A stretch of DNA of 64,000 nt from Paracoccus sediminilitoris (GTDB lineage: Bacteria; Pseudomonadota; Alphaproteobacteria; Rhodobacterales; Rhodobacteraceae): positions 721,570-785,569 of the forward strand of contig NZ_QJPK01000001.1 in the NCBI RefSeq assembly GCF_003259195.1, read 5' to 3'. The position numbers and the translations under genes were made by a program. Under the pieces are notes generated by a model. That model was not told the origin of the DNA. It ran no database searches and was given only the letters and a program-made list of their open reading frames with translations. Positions 1 to 7,666 of this stretch are shown here, piece after piece (position 1 is the first letter of the stretch; every line of letters starts with the position of its first letter).

Positions 1-1046
1 ACCGTGTCGCCGGGCTTTACCTGCCGTCCGCAGAGCGTGTCCGGCGCCTGCGCGGTCCGCGACAGGAAGGCGGCAGGTGGATAAAGGCGCAGCGTTTCGT
101 TCACGATGCGCTGGATCAGGGGCAGCTGCCCGTAATCGGCGGCGGTGGCGGCGCGGTCACCCAGAACGGCACGGGCCTCGGCCGCCGCGCGTTCCTGGAT
201 GGCAGGGTCAAAGGCCATCAAATACAGCGCCCAGCCCAGGGTCAGCGCGGTGGTTTCATGCCCCGCGACGATGAAGGTCAGCAGGTTGTCGCGCAGCTCG
301 TCGCGGTTCATGGCGCGGCCGGTCTCGGGGTCCTGGGCGTCCAGCAGCAGGTCCAGCAGATCAGGCGCGCCGTCCTTGGGGGCCTTGGCGCGGGCGGCGA
401 TGGCCTTGTCGGCAACCGCCTTCATCCGCTTCAGCCCCGGCCCCGCGAACAGACGCCCCGGACGCGGCAGCCATGCGGGCAGCCCCAAGACGTCCATCAG
501 CGACACCTTGGCCGTCTGCGCGATATAGGCGTCGATCGATTTGTGGACATGATCGCGGTCGAACATGCCGTCACCGGAAAATGTCACATCGGAAATGACC
601 TCGAATGTCGCGGCGACGGTTTCCTGAAACAGGTCCACCGGACCCCGCGCGGCGGCCAACCGACGCGACGACGCCTCGGCGGCGGCGGTCATCACGGGGC
701 CAAGCGCCTCGACATGGCGGTGGGCAAAGGCGGGGGCGGCGGCGCGGCGCTGCCAGCGCCAATGGGCGCCTTCGGCCACGAACATGCTGCTGCCGATGGC
801 GGGTTGCAGGATCAGCTTGGTCGTCACCGACTTGGGGTAATCCTCGACCCGGTCCTTCAGGATGTGTCGCAGTGCGCCGGGATCCATGACCATGTGCCAG
901 CGCAGCCCCGTCTTGCCCGACACGATGGGCTGGCGGACCGCGATGCCGGGGATCAGCTCCAACAGGTTGCGGCGCGCGGTCATCACCGTGCCGATCGCCC
1001 CCAGAGGTCGGAAGGCCAGCGGCACCTTGACGGGTTCGGTTGTCAT
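1..1046 (-). CDS. Cytochrome P450 (C-terminal end beyond window)
   Basis: Heme-thiolate monooxygenase, probably soluble; the substrate cannot be predicted. From the ATG at 1046, about 348 codons stay open to the window edge, so the heme-ligand Cys motif is outside. The I-helix oxygen-activation motif AGHETT lies at residues 261-266 and the K-helix ExxR (ETLR, followed by LYPP) at 317-320. The start overlaps the stop of the upstream antiporter gene by one base (TGATG), so the two are translationally coupled. The family is clear from the two motifs; class and redox partner are not visible. Confidence 0.93.
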   Translation of the reverse strand, partial: MTTEPVKVPLAFRPLGAIGTVMTARRNLLELIPGIAVRQPIVSGKTGLRWHMVMDPGALRHILKDRVEDYPKSVTTKLILQPAIGSSMFVAEGAHWRWQRRAAAPAFAHRHVEALGPVMTAAAEASSRRLAAARGPVDLFQETVAATFEVISDVTFSGDGMFDRDHVHKSIDAYIAQTAKVSLMDVLGLPAWLPRPGRLFAGPGLKRMKAVADKAIAARAKAPKDGAPDLLDLLLDAQDPETGRAMNRDELRDNLLTFIVAGHETTALTLGWALYLMAFDPAIQERAAAEARAVLGDRAATAADYGQLPLIQRIVNETLRLYPPAAFLSRTAQAPDTLCGRQVKPGDT

Positions 1047-2143
1047 CACGGCTCCAGGATCAGGGCCAGATAGGCCAGGAACAGCACCAGATGGACGGCG
1101 CCATGCAGAACATTGGTCCGGCGCGCCCCGAAGGTCTGCACGCAGGTCAGCAGCGTCAGCGCCAGCAGCACCTGCATCTGCGGCCCAAGGCCCAGGATCA
1201 CCCCCTGCCCCGTGGCCATGCCGATGATCAGCACCGCAGGCACCGTCAGCCCGATGGTGGACAACGCCGCCCCCAGGCAGAGGTTCACCGCGCGTTGCAG
1301 ACGGTTCGACAGGGCGGCACGGACCGCCGACATCCCCTCTGATGCCAGAACGATGGTGGCGATGACAACGCCGCCAAGTGCCGCAGGCAGCGACATGGCA
1401 TTGATGCCGTGATCGACGAAGCCCGCCATTTTCTTGGACAGCAGCACGATCGGCAGCAGGGTCGCCACCAGCAACAACCCATGTGCCCAGGTGGCATAGC
1501 TGGCATCGCCGTGTCGGATGACGGGGGGATCCTCGGGTTCGGTGAAGAAGCCGCGATGGCGCACGGTCTGGATCGACAGGAATACCAGGTAGAGCGCGAA
1601 GGTCACGATGGAAAAGAACAGCGCCTGCCCGCCCGTGAAGCTGCCGTCCCTGCTGGAGATGGTGTAATCCGGCAGCACCAGCGCAAAGACCGCCAAGGGT
1701 ACCAGCACCGTCAGGAAGGACGAGGCGCCCGCGAAATTATAGCTCTGTTCGCCATGCCGCAGCGCCCCCAGCAGCAGCGACAGCCCCACCAGCCCGTTCA
1801 GCACGATCATCACCACCGCGAACATCGTGTCGCGCGCCAAGGTCGGGCCGCCATCGCCCGACAACATCACCGACCCGATCAGCGCCACCTCGATGCAGAC
1901 GACGGCCAAGGTCAGGATCAGCGTGCCGTATGGTTCGCCCAGACGTTCGGCCAGGGCCTCGGCGTGGCGGACGACGGCGGATGCGCCCCAGACCATCACC
2001 CCCATCAGCCACAGGAACGACAGCGCGCCGCCGATCCCGGCAGCGGGGGCCAGCGCGCCATGGCCGAACAGGTTGAAGACCGCCAATGTGGCGATCACGG
2101 CCAGGATCGCGATTTCCCGCGACAGCTTGTTCAGGGTTCTCAT
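1046..2143 (-). CDS. Calcium/proton antiporter, ChaA/CaxA family
   Basis: Inner-membrane Ca2+(Na+)/H+ exchanger of the CaCA superfamily. About ten to eleven hydrophobic segments cover the 365 residues. The first alpha repeat carries GEPYGTLIL followed by VCIEVALIG (acidic residue near 85). The second repeat, in the C-terminal half, has ASEGMSAVRAALSN and a small-residue-rich LGAALSTIGLTVP stretch. I chose the ATG at 2143 because the only upstream alternative is a GTG at 2185 that adds a poorly conserved 14-residue leader; neither has a strong Shine-Dalgarno. The last base of its stop is shared with the P450 start, suggesting one transcript. Confidence 0.85.
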   Translation of the reverse strand: MRTLNKLSREIAILAVIATLAVFNLFGHGALAPAAGIGGALSFLWLMGVMVWGASAVVRHAEALAERLGEPYGTLILTLAVVCIEVALIGSVMLSGDGGPTLARDTMFAVVMIVLNGLVGLSLLLGALRHGEQSYNFAGASSFLTVLVPLAVFALVLPDYTISSRDGSFTGGQALFFSIVTFALYLVFLSIQTVRHRGFFTEPEDPPVIRHGDASYATWAHGLLLVATLLPIVLLSKKMAGFVDHGINAMSLPAALGGVVIATIVLASEGMSAVRAALSNRLQRAVNLCLGAALSTIGLTVPAVLIIGMATGQGVILGLGPQMQVLLALTLLTCVQTFGARRTNVLHGAVHLVLFLAYLALILEP

Positions 2144-2207
2144 GGGGGCAAGATATGCGGGCGGTCCGACCCCGGCAATCTGCACGGCCCATCACGTTCG
2201 CGGCACG

Positions 2208-2242
2208 AAAAAGGCCCGCCCCCTGCGCGGGAACGGGCCTTT
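2208..2242 (-). terminator. Rho-independent terminator after rplT
   Basis: The inverted repeat AAAGGCCCG/CGGGCCTTT spans 2210-2242 with a C/G-rich loop. Read on the minus strand it ends in TTTTT just after the rplT stop, separating rpmI-rplT from the downstream antiporter gene. Confidence 0.75.
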
Positions 2243-2267
2243 CAATGTCGGCATCTGCCCCGAAGGA

Positions 2268-2627
2268 TCAGGCAGCGGCCTTGGCTTGTGCGACGATGGC
2301 ACCGAAGGCTTCGGGCTCGTTCACGGCCAGATCGGCCAGGACCTTGCGGTCAACCTCGATGCCGGCTTTCGACAGCAGGTTGATGAAGCGCGAATAGGTC
2401 ATCTCGGCGTCGACCATGCGGACGGCGGCGTTGATCCGCTGGATCCACAGGGCGCGGAAGTTGCGCTTGCGGTTCTTGCGGTCGCGGGTCGCGTATTGGT
2501 TGGCCTTGTCGACGGCCTGGGTGGCGGTGCGGAAGTTGCGCGAACGCGCGCCATAATAGCCCTTGGCTTGATCGAGGACTTTCTTGTGGCGAGCGTGGGT
2601 CACCTTGCCGGATTTAACGCGGGACAT
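2268..2627 (-). CDS. rplT: 50S ribosomal protein L20
   Basis: Large-subunit protein needed early in 50S assembly; it binds 23S rRNA. At 119 residues it has the normal family length. The basic N-terminal half ([18 protein letters not shown], then a KGYYGARS segment) is characteristic, and the globular C-terminal half carries [11 protein letters not shown]. It lies 15 bases after rpmI in the usual rpmI-rplT order. In many bacteria L20 represses its own operon by binding the leader mRNA; the structured region before rpmI could serve that here, which is inference. Confidence 0.98.
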   Translation of the reverse strand: MSRVKSGKVTHARHKKVLDQAKGYYGARSRNFRTATQAVDKANQYATRDRKNRKRNFRALWIQRINAAVRMVDAEMTYSRFINLLSKAGIEVDRKVLADLAVNEPEAFGAIVAQAKAAA

Positions 2628-2642
2628 GTGTGGTTCTCCTGA

Positions 2643-2843
2643 TCAGCGAGCGTAGGGCATGTATTTCTTGACGATCTTGGCGTCTGCATCGCAAAGCACC
2701 GTCGTCCCGCGAGCGTCGCGGATGAACTTGGTCGTGCGCTTGATCATGCCGTGGCGTTTGCCGGCCTGACCTGCCTTGACCTTGCCCGAGGCCGTCATCG
2801 AGAACCGCTTTTTCGCGGCCGACTTGGTCTTCATCTTCGGCAT
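2643..2843 (-). CDS. rpmI: 50S ribosomal protein L35
   Basis: Small basic large-subunit protein, 66 residues, starting [14 protein letters not shown] and ending in the conserved KKYMPYAR. The ATG at 2843 is fixed by the strong Shine-Dalgarno AAGGAGA seven bases upstream; a longer open frame exists but lacks this signal and adds non-family residues. It is the first gene of an rpmI-rplT pair. infC, often next to it in other bacteria, is not here; the upstream neighbour is the pyruvate kinase unit. Confidence 0.98.
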   Translation of the reverse strand: MPKMKTKSAAKKRFSMTASGKVKAGQAGKRHGMIKRTTKFIRDARGTTVLCDADAKIVKKYMPYAR

Positions 2844-2864
2844 TTTCGTCTCCTTCGTCAGAGT

Positions 2865-2892
2865 GATCATGCGACTCGGCAATGCCATGATC
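2865..2892 (-). promoter_or_regulatory. Inverted repeat in the rpmI leader
   Basis: GATCATG (2865-2871) and CATGATC (2886-2892) form a perfect 7-base dyad with a 14-base spacer, ending 22 bases before the rpmI start. It could be an mRNA hairpin used for L20-type feedback or a DNA operator; the sequence alone does not decide. Confidence 0.4.
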
Positions 2893-2914
2893 GGCCGGCC
2901 GCATGTGTAAGGAA

Positions 2915-2937
2915 GGGCGCCGTATAGGACGGCGCCC
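2915..2937 (-). terminator. Hairpin between the pyk unit and rpmI
   Basis: GGGCGCCGT/ACGGCGCCC is a perfect 9-base stem with a 5-base loop, placed 18 bases after the stop of the small membrane protein gene. On the minus strand it is followed by CTTCCTT rather than a clean U-run, so it is a probable terminator of the pyk unit or part of the rpmI leader. Confidence 0.55.
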
Positions 2938-2955
2938 CGCAATTGGCAACCCCAA

Positions 2956-3189
2956 TCAGCCGGCCGAACCGATCCCCGTCACGCGATGGAACGCGGATGC
3001 CACGTCACTGGGGTGGAAGGGATCGGGATCGACGGATGCGCCGCTCACCAGCACCACGATCCCGGCCATGAAGGTCAGGATCGCGGCACGGGGCGCCTGC
3101 GTGCGCGCCAGCTGCACGACGGCCAGCACCAGCGACAGGGCGCAAAGCGCGATGCCGGCCAGCAGCAGAAGATCCGCCGCCAGCATCAT
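2956..3189 (-). CDS. Small membrane protein of unknown function, coupled to pyk
   Basis: I do not recognise a family. The 77-residue product has two predicted membrane helices (about residues 5-27 and 34-52) and a short polar tail with a [10 protein letters not shown] stretch. Its ATG overlaps the pyk stop as ATGA, so it is very likely translated by coupling with pyruvate kinase, which supports it being a real gene. No catalytic motif or signal-peptide cleavage site is evident. Confidence 0.7.
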   Translation of the reverse strand: MMLAADLLLLAGIALCALSLVLAVVQLARTQAPRAAILTFMAGIVVLVSGASVDPDPFHPSDVASAFHRVTGIGSAG

Positions 3190-4634
3190 TCGGCGTCCGA
3201 GGCAAAGATCAGCCGGTCGTCGCAGGGCGCGATCCGGATGATGTTGGTGGTGCCTGCGACGTTGAAGGGCACCCCCGCGATGACCACGACCTGCCGGGTT
3301 TCATCGGCGAACTTGTGATCGCGCGCGGCGCGGGTCGCGTTGACCACAGCTTCCTTGAACCGGCTGAGGCGTGGGGTGATGACGCAATGCGTCCCCCAGG
3401 TCAGACACAGCCGGCGGGTCACCGATTCCAGCGGGCTGAGCGCGATGATCGGCACGCGGGGGCGTTCGCGCGCCACCAGACTGACCGTCTTGCCCGATTG
3501 GGTGAAGGCGCAGATCGCCGCAACATCGGTGGTTTCCGCAATTTCACGCGCGGCGGTGACGATGGCGTCGGGGACCGAGGACAGGCTGGCATTGCGCGCG
3601 GCCTCGATGATCGAGCGATAGTTCTTGTCCGCCTCGACCGACTTCGCGACATTGTCCATCGTCTGTACGGCTTCGATCGGGAAGCTGCCGGCGGCGCTTT
3701 CGGCCGACAGCATGACGGCATCGGCGCCTTCATAGATGGCGTTGGCGACATCGCTGACCTCCGCCCGGGTGGGCATCGGGCTGTCGATCATCGATTCCAG
3801 CATCTGGGTCGCGACGATCACCGGCTTGGCGGCGCTGCGGCACAGGCGCACCAGGCGCTTCTGGATCGGCGGCACGGAATAGACCGGCAATTCCACCCCC
3901 AGATCACCACGCGCGACCATGATCCCGTCCGAGACCTTCAGGATCTCGTCGAAGGCGCGCACGGCGGCAGGTTTCTCGATCTTGGACAGCACTGCGGCGC
4001 GGCCCTTGGCCAGCGCGATGGCTTCCTCGACATCCTCGGCGCGTTGCACAAAGGACAGGGCCAGCCAGTCGACGCCCAGTTCGCAGGCGAATTCCAGGTC
4101 CGCGCGGTCCTTGTCCGACAGGGCGGCCAGCGGCAGCACGACATCGGGGACGTTCACGCCCTTGCGGTCGGAGATGGTGCCCCCGACGGTGACGACGCAT
4201 TCGGCGAAATCGGCGCCGCAGCTTTCGACCGTCAGGCGGATCTTGCCGTCGTTGACCAGCAGCTCGCTGCCCTCGATCAGGGCAGCGAAGATTTCCGGGT
4301 GGGGCAGCTGAACACGGGTCTTGTCGCCCGGCGTGCCATCCAGATCGAAGCGGAACTTGTCGCCGACCTCCAGATCCTGCGGACCCGAACCAAAGGGGCC
4401 GACGCGCAGCTTCGGCCCTTGAAGGTCAGCCAGAATGGCGATCGGCCGGCCGGTGTCGGCCTCGATCTCGCGGATGGTGTTGTACCGTTCCCGATGGTCG
4501 TCATGGCTGCCATGGCTCATGTTCAGGCGGAACACGTCGGCCCCTGCCTCGAACAGATCGCGGATCACTTCCTTGGTCGAAGATGCCGGACCAAGGGTTG
4601 CCACGATCTTCACGTTGCGATGTCGTCTCATCAT
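3186..4634 (-). CDS. pyk: Pyruvate kinase
   Basis: Cytosolic glycolytic enzyme converting phosphoenolpyruvate and ADP to pyruvate and ATP. The 482-residue length is normal. The N-terminus has NVKIVATLGPASS and RLNMSHG; the active-site region reads KIEKPAAV and MVARGDLGVELP; a C-terminal allosteric-type domain follows, with the usual GTTN segment near the end. The start is either of two adjacent ATGs (4634 or 4631) behind GGGCGGG. Its stop overlaps the next small membrane-protein gene. A LacI-type palindrome just upstream suggests carbon-source control. Confidence 0.97.
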   Translation of the reverse strand: MMRRHRNVKIVATLGPASSTKEVIRDLFEAGADVFRLNMSHGSHDDHRERYNTIREIEADTGRPIAILADLQGPKLRVGPFGSGPQDLEVGDKFRFDLDGTPGDKTRVQLPHPEIFAALIEGSELLVNDGKIRLTVESCGADFAECVVTVGGTISDRKGVNVPDVVLPLAALSDKDRADLEFACELGVDWLALSFVQRAEDVEEAIALAKGRAAVLSKIEKPAAVRAFDEILKVSDGIMVARGDLGVELPVYSVPPIQKRLVRLCRSAAKPVIVATQMLESMIDSPMPTRAEVSDVANAIYEGADAVMLSAESAAGSFPIEAVQTMDNVAKSVEADKNYRSIIEAARNASLSSVPDAIVTAAREIAETTDVAAICAFTQSGKTVSLVARERPRVPIIALSPLESVTRRLCLTWGTHCVITPRLSRFKEAVVNATRAARDHKFADETRQVVVIAGVPFNVAGTTNIIRIAPCDDRLIFASDAE

Positions 4635-4640
4635 CCCGCC

Positions 4641-4663
4641 CTATCTAAGTTTAGCGCTATCTA
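4641..4663 (-). promoter_or_regulatory. Operator-like palindrome in the pyk leader
   Basis: The palindrome TAGCGCTA (4652-4659) sits between two direct copies of TAGATAG (minus strand; 4641-4647 and 4657-4663), starting 7 bases before the pyk ATG. A weak promoter (TTGCCG, 17 bases, CATAGA) ends next to it. The core resembles LacI-family operators such as the CceR site that controls central carbon genes in Rhodobacter sphaeroides; the match is partial and from memory. Confidence 0.4.
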
Positions 4664-4745
4664 TGCCGCAATTGCAGCGTGTCGGCAACTGGCGTCTGCC
4701 GCGCATCCGTCGTAGACAACCTGCAGCAACAGTGATGACCAAACC

Positions 4746-5486
4746 ATGACGCACCCACCCTTCCGGATCGAAGGCGCGACACGCCCCTCCCGCTGGCTGA
4801 TCACCTGTGATCATGCCGCGAATCACGTGCCCGACTGGGTGTCGGGTGGCGATCTGGGCATCGCGGCTGCCGACATGGCGCGCCATATCGCCTTCGACGT
4901 GGGGGCGGCAGGGCTGACGCGGCGCTTGGCGCAGATCATGGATGCCCCCGCGATCCTGTCGCATTTCTCGCGGCTGGTGATCGACCCCAACCGGGGCGAG
5001 GACGACCCGACCCTGCTGATGCGGCTTTACGACGGGACGGTCATTCCGGCCAACAAACATGCCGATCAGGCCGAACGCGAACGCCGCCTGGCGCGGCTGC
5101 ACCGCCCCTATCACGCGGCCTTGGGCGCGTTGGCCGATGGGCATCCAGACCGCTGCATCTGCGCGATCCACAGCTTCACCCCGCAGCTGAAGGGCCGCCC
5201 GCCGCGCCCCTGGCAGGTCGGCATTCTCTATTCACACCATGATGCGCGGCTTGGTCCGGCGATGGTGCAGGCCTGCCGCGACCAAGGATGGGTGACGGGG
5301 GAAAACCAGCCGTATACCGGACATCTCGACGGCGATTCGATCGACCGCCACGCCCTGTCGCACAACCGTCCCAACATGTTGATCGAAATCCGCAACGACC
5401 TGATCGCGACCCCCGAAGGTCAGGTCGAATGGGCCGCCCGGCTGGCGCCGGTCATCGCCGAAACGCTGGCCGCAAGCGGCCTCTGA
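4746..5486 (+). CDS. N-formylglutamate amidohydrolase family protein
   Basis: Predicted zinc hydrolase of the FGase family; the type member releases formate and glutamate from N-formyl-L-glutamate in histidine breakdown. The 246 residues show TCDHAANHVP near the N-terminus, FSRLVIDPNR, AIHSFTP and the late GDSIDRHALSHNRPNMLIEIRND region, all typical of the family. No other hut genes are nearby, so a role in histidine use is not supported by context and the real substrate may differ. It is divergent from pyk, with a 111-base gap that must hold both promoters. Confidence 0.85.
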   Translation: MTHPPFRIEGATRPSRWLITCDHAANHVPDWVSGGDLGIAAADMARHIAFDVGAAGLTRRLAQIMDAPAILSHFSRLVIDPNRGEDDPTLLMRLYDGTVIPANKHADQAERERRLARLHRPYHAALGALADGHPDRCICAIHSFTPQLKGRPPRPWQVGILYSHHDARLGPAMVQACRDQGWVTGENQPYTGHLDGDSIDRHALSHNRPNMLIEIRNDLIATPEGQVEWAARLAPVIAETLAASGL

Positions 5487-5516
5487 CCCACCATGCAGGG
5501 CGCCGCGCGGGGGGGT

Positions 5517-5539
5517 CCGGGGGGCGGCCAGCCCCCCGG
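5517..5539. terminator. GC-rich hairpin between convergent genes
   Basis: CCGGGGGGC/GCCCCCCGG is a perfect 9-base stem with a 5-base loop, lying between the convergent amidohydrolase and transaminase genes. It lacks a U-run on either strand, so termination may be weak or Rho-assisted. Confidence 0.45.
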
Positions 5540-5567
5540 CGTCGCGGGACGCAAATCAGATCACAAA

Positions 5568-6428
5568 TCAGACGGCGGTCTTCATCGTCTCTTCCAGATA
5601 GATCTCGCGCAGCCGTGCCGCGACCGGGCCGACCGACCCGTCGCCGACCGTCGCACCGTCGATCTCGACCACCGGCATCACAAAGGCCGAGGCCGAGGTG
5701 ACAAAGGCCTCGTCCGCGTCCTGCGCCTCGGCAATCGTGAACGACCGCTCCTCGACCTTCATCTGAGCCTCGGCGGCAAAGCGCAGCACGGCGGCGCGGG
5801 TGATGCCGTGCAGAATGTCGTGGCTCAGTTCGCGCGTAATGATCGTGCCGTTCTTGACGATATAGGCATTGTTGCTGGTGCCTTCGGTCACGCGGCCGTC
5901 CTCGACCATCCAGGCGTCATCGGCACCACGCGCCTTGGCCTCCATCTTGGCCATCGAGGGGTACAGCAGCTGCACTGTCTTGATGTCGCGGCGACCCCAA
6001 CGCAGATCCTCGACGCTGATCACCTTCCAGCCGGTCTTGGCGGCGGGCGCATGGGCCAAGCCGGGCTTTGATTGCGTGAACATTACCACCGTCGGCACCG
6101 TGTCGGCGGGCGGATAGGCGAAATCGCGGTCGCCCGGGTTGCCCCGCGTCACCTGCAGATAGATCATCCCGTCGGTGATGCCGTTTTCCGCGATCAGCCG
6201 GCGATGCGCCTCCAGATAGGCGTCGTCATCCAGCGGGTTGGTGATGGCCAGCTCCGACAGCGACCGCTTCAGGCGCACCATGTGACCGTCGAAATCGATC
6301 AGCTTGCCGCCCAGCACGCTGACGACCTCATAGACGCCATCGGCCATCAGGAAGCCGCGATCAAAGATCGACACCGTCGCGCGATCCTCGGCCAGGTAAT
6401 CGCCGTTCACATAAACCGTCCGCGTCAT
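5568..6428 (-). CDS. D-amino-acid transaminase (fold-type IV PLP enzyme)
   Basis: PLP-dependent aminotransferase of class IV, most like D-alanine aminotransferase, which interconverts D-amino acids and 2-oxo acids and supplies D-Glu for the wall. The 286 residues contain FDRGFLMADGVYEV, the catalytic-lysine segment RWGRRDIKTVQLL, the cofactor-phosphate loop EGTSNNAYIV and GITRAAVL. The ATG at 6428 is preceded by a strong CAGGAGG. The open frame continues upstream by about 170 codons, but that is not coding. A branched-chain or aminodeoxychorismate enzyme is less likely given the RDIK context. Confidence 0.88.
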   Translation of the reverse strand: MTRTVYVNGDYLAEDRATVSIFDRGFLMADGVYEVVSVLGGKLIDFDGHMVRLKRSLSELAITNPLDDDAYLEAHRRLIAENGITDGMIYLQVTRGNPGDRDFAYPPADTVPTVVMFTQSKPGLAHAPAAKTGWKVISVEDLRWGRRDIKTVQLLYPSMAKMEAKARGADDAWMVEDGRVTEGTSNNAYIVKNGTIITRELSHDILHGITRAAVLRFAAEAQMKVEERSFTIAEAQDADEAFVTSASAFVMPVVEIDGATVGDGSVGPVAARLREIYLEETMKTAV

Positions 6429-6544
6429 CTGTTCCTCCTGAGGCGTCAAGACATGGCCGTGGTCCTGCGCCCAAACCGCCCCGCCCGTCAAGCGCATCAG
6501 TCCGCCTCGCCGCGCTGCAGGAAAGCCCTTGATGCATCCGCAGC

Positions 6545-6578
6545 GAAAGATTATTACCAAGCCAGTCCCGAATCTTTC
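6545..6578 (+). promoter_or_regulatory. Inverted repeat upstream of mcl1
   Basis: GAAAGATT (6545-6552) and AATCTTTC (6571-6578) form a perfect 8-base dyad with an 18-base spacer, ending 16 bases before the mcl1 start in the divergent gap with the transaminase gene. It could bind a regulator or fold in the mRNA. Confidence 0.35.
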
Positions 6579-6594
6579 CGAACTGGACCCTTGC

Positions 6595-7551
6595 ATGAGC
6601 TTTCGTTCCCAACCGCTGCCGCCTGCCCGCCTGAACCGCTGCCAGCTTTTCGGCCCCGGATCGCGCGAGGCCCTGTTCCCGAAGATGGCAAAATCCGAAG
6701 CCGACGTGATCAACCTCGACCTCGAGGATTCGGTCGCCCCCGACGACAAGGACCGCGCCCGGTCGAACATCATCCAGGCGATCGGCGACGTGGATTGGGG
6801 GACCAAGACGCTGTCGGTGCGCATCAACGGGCTGGATACGCCCTGGTGGTATCGCGACGTGATCGATCTGCTGGAACAGGCGGGTGACCGGCTGGACCAG
6901 ATCATGATCCCCAAGGTCGGGAACGCCTCCGACATCTATGCCGTCGATGCGCTGGTCACCGCCGTCGAACGCGCCAAGGGCCGGACCAAGCCCATCGCCT
7001 TCGAGGTGATCATCGAATCCGCCGCAGGCATCTGCCATGTCGAGGAGATCGCCGCCGCATCCCCGCGCATGCAGGCCATCAGCCTGGGCGCCGCCGATTT
7101 CGCGGCATCCATGGGCATGGCCACCACCGGCATCGGCGGCACGCAGGAAAACTACTACATGGTGCGCGACGGGCAGAAATACTGGCCCGATCCCTGGCAC
7201 TGGGCGCAGACGGCCATCGTGGCGGCCTGCCGGACGCATGGGTTGCTGCCAGTCGACGGCCCCTATGGCGATTTCAGCGATCAGGACGGCTTCATTGCCC
7301 AGGCTCGCCGCTCGGCCACGCTTGGCATGGTCGGCAAATGGGCGATCCATCCCAGCCAAGTCGCGCTGTGCAACCAGGTCTTTTCCCCCAACGAGGCCGC
7401 CGTCACTGAGGCCCGCGAAATTCTTGCCGCGATGGAGCAGGCAAAGCGAGACGGCGCGGGGGCGACCGTGTACAAGGGACGTCTGGTCGACATCGCCTCG
7501 ATCAAGCAAGCCGAAGTCATCGTGCGCCAAGCCGAGCTGATTTCAGCCTGA
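6595..7551 (+). CDS. mcl1: L-malyl-CoA/beta-methylmalyl-CoA lyase
   Basis: Cytosolic CitE-like lyase of the ethylmalonyl-CoA pathway. It cleaves beta-methylmalyl-CoA to glyoxylate and propionyl-CoA and reversibly handles L-malyl-CoA, enabling acetyl-CoA assimilation. The 318 residues closely match the Rhodobacter sphaeroides enzyme as I recall it: FGPGSREALFPKMA, NLDLEDSVAPDDK, SVRINGLDTPWWYRD, FEVIIESAAG, SLGAADFAASMGM and GMVGKWAIHP. The ATG at 6595 gives the family start MSFR; the frame is open further upstream without a good ribosome site. No other pathway genes adjoin it. Confidence 0.96.
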   Translation: MSFRSQPLPPARLNRCQLFGPGSREALFPKMAKSEADVINLDLEDSVAPDDKDRARSNIIQAIGDVDWGTKTLSVRINGLDTPWWYRDVIDLLEQAGDRLDQIMIPKVGNASDIYAVDALVTAVERAKGRTKPIAFEVIIESAAGICHVEEIAAASPRMQAISLGAADFAASMGMATTGIGGTQENYYMVRDGQKYWPDPWHWAQTAIVAACRTHGLLPVDGPYGDFSDQDGFIAQARRSATLGMVGKWAIHPSQVALCNQVFSPNEAAVTEAREILAAMEQAKRDGAGATVYKGRLVDIASIKQAEVIVRQAELISA

Positions 7552-7609
7552 AGGAACACCCCGCGGACCGGACCAGTGGAGGGGTCGGGACCGCACCAAG
7601 GGGGAGGAG

Positions 7610-7637
7610 CAGGCCCTGCGAACCGTCGCAGGGCCTG
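7610..7637 (+). terminator. Terminator-like hairpin after mcl1
   Basis: CAGGCCCTGCG/CGCAGGGCCTG is a perfect 11-base stem with a 6-base loop between convergent mcl1 and the TIGR02186 gene. The + strand continues TCGCATTT, a weak U-tract. Confidence 0.6.
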
Positions 7638-7666
7638 TCGCATTTCAGGGTCTTCGTTGGGCCCGG

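Noticed and set aside
3315..4715. 466-codon plus-strand frame opposite pyk
   Set aside because: Antisense to a complete pyruvate kinase; no ribosome site and no family features.
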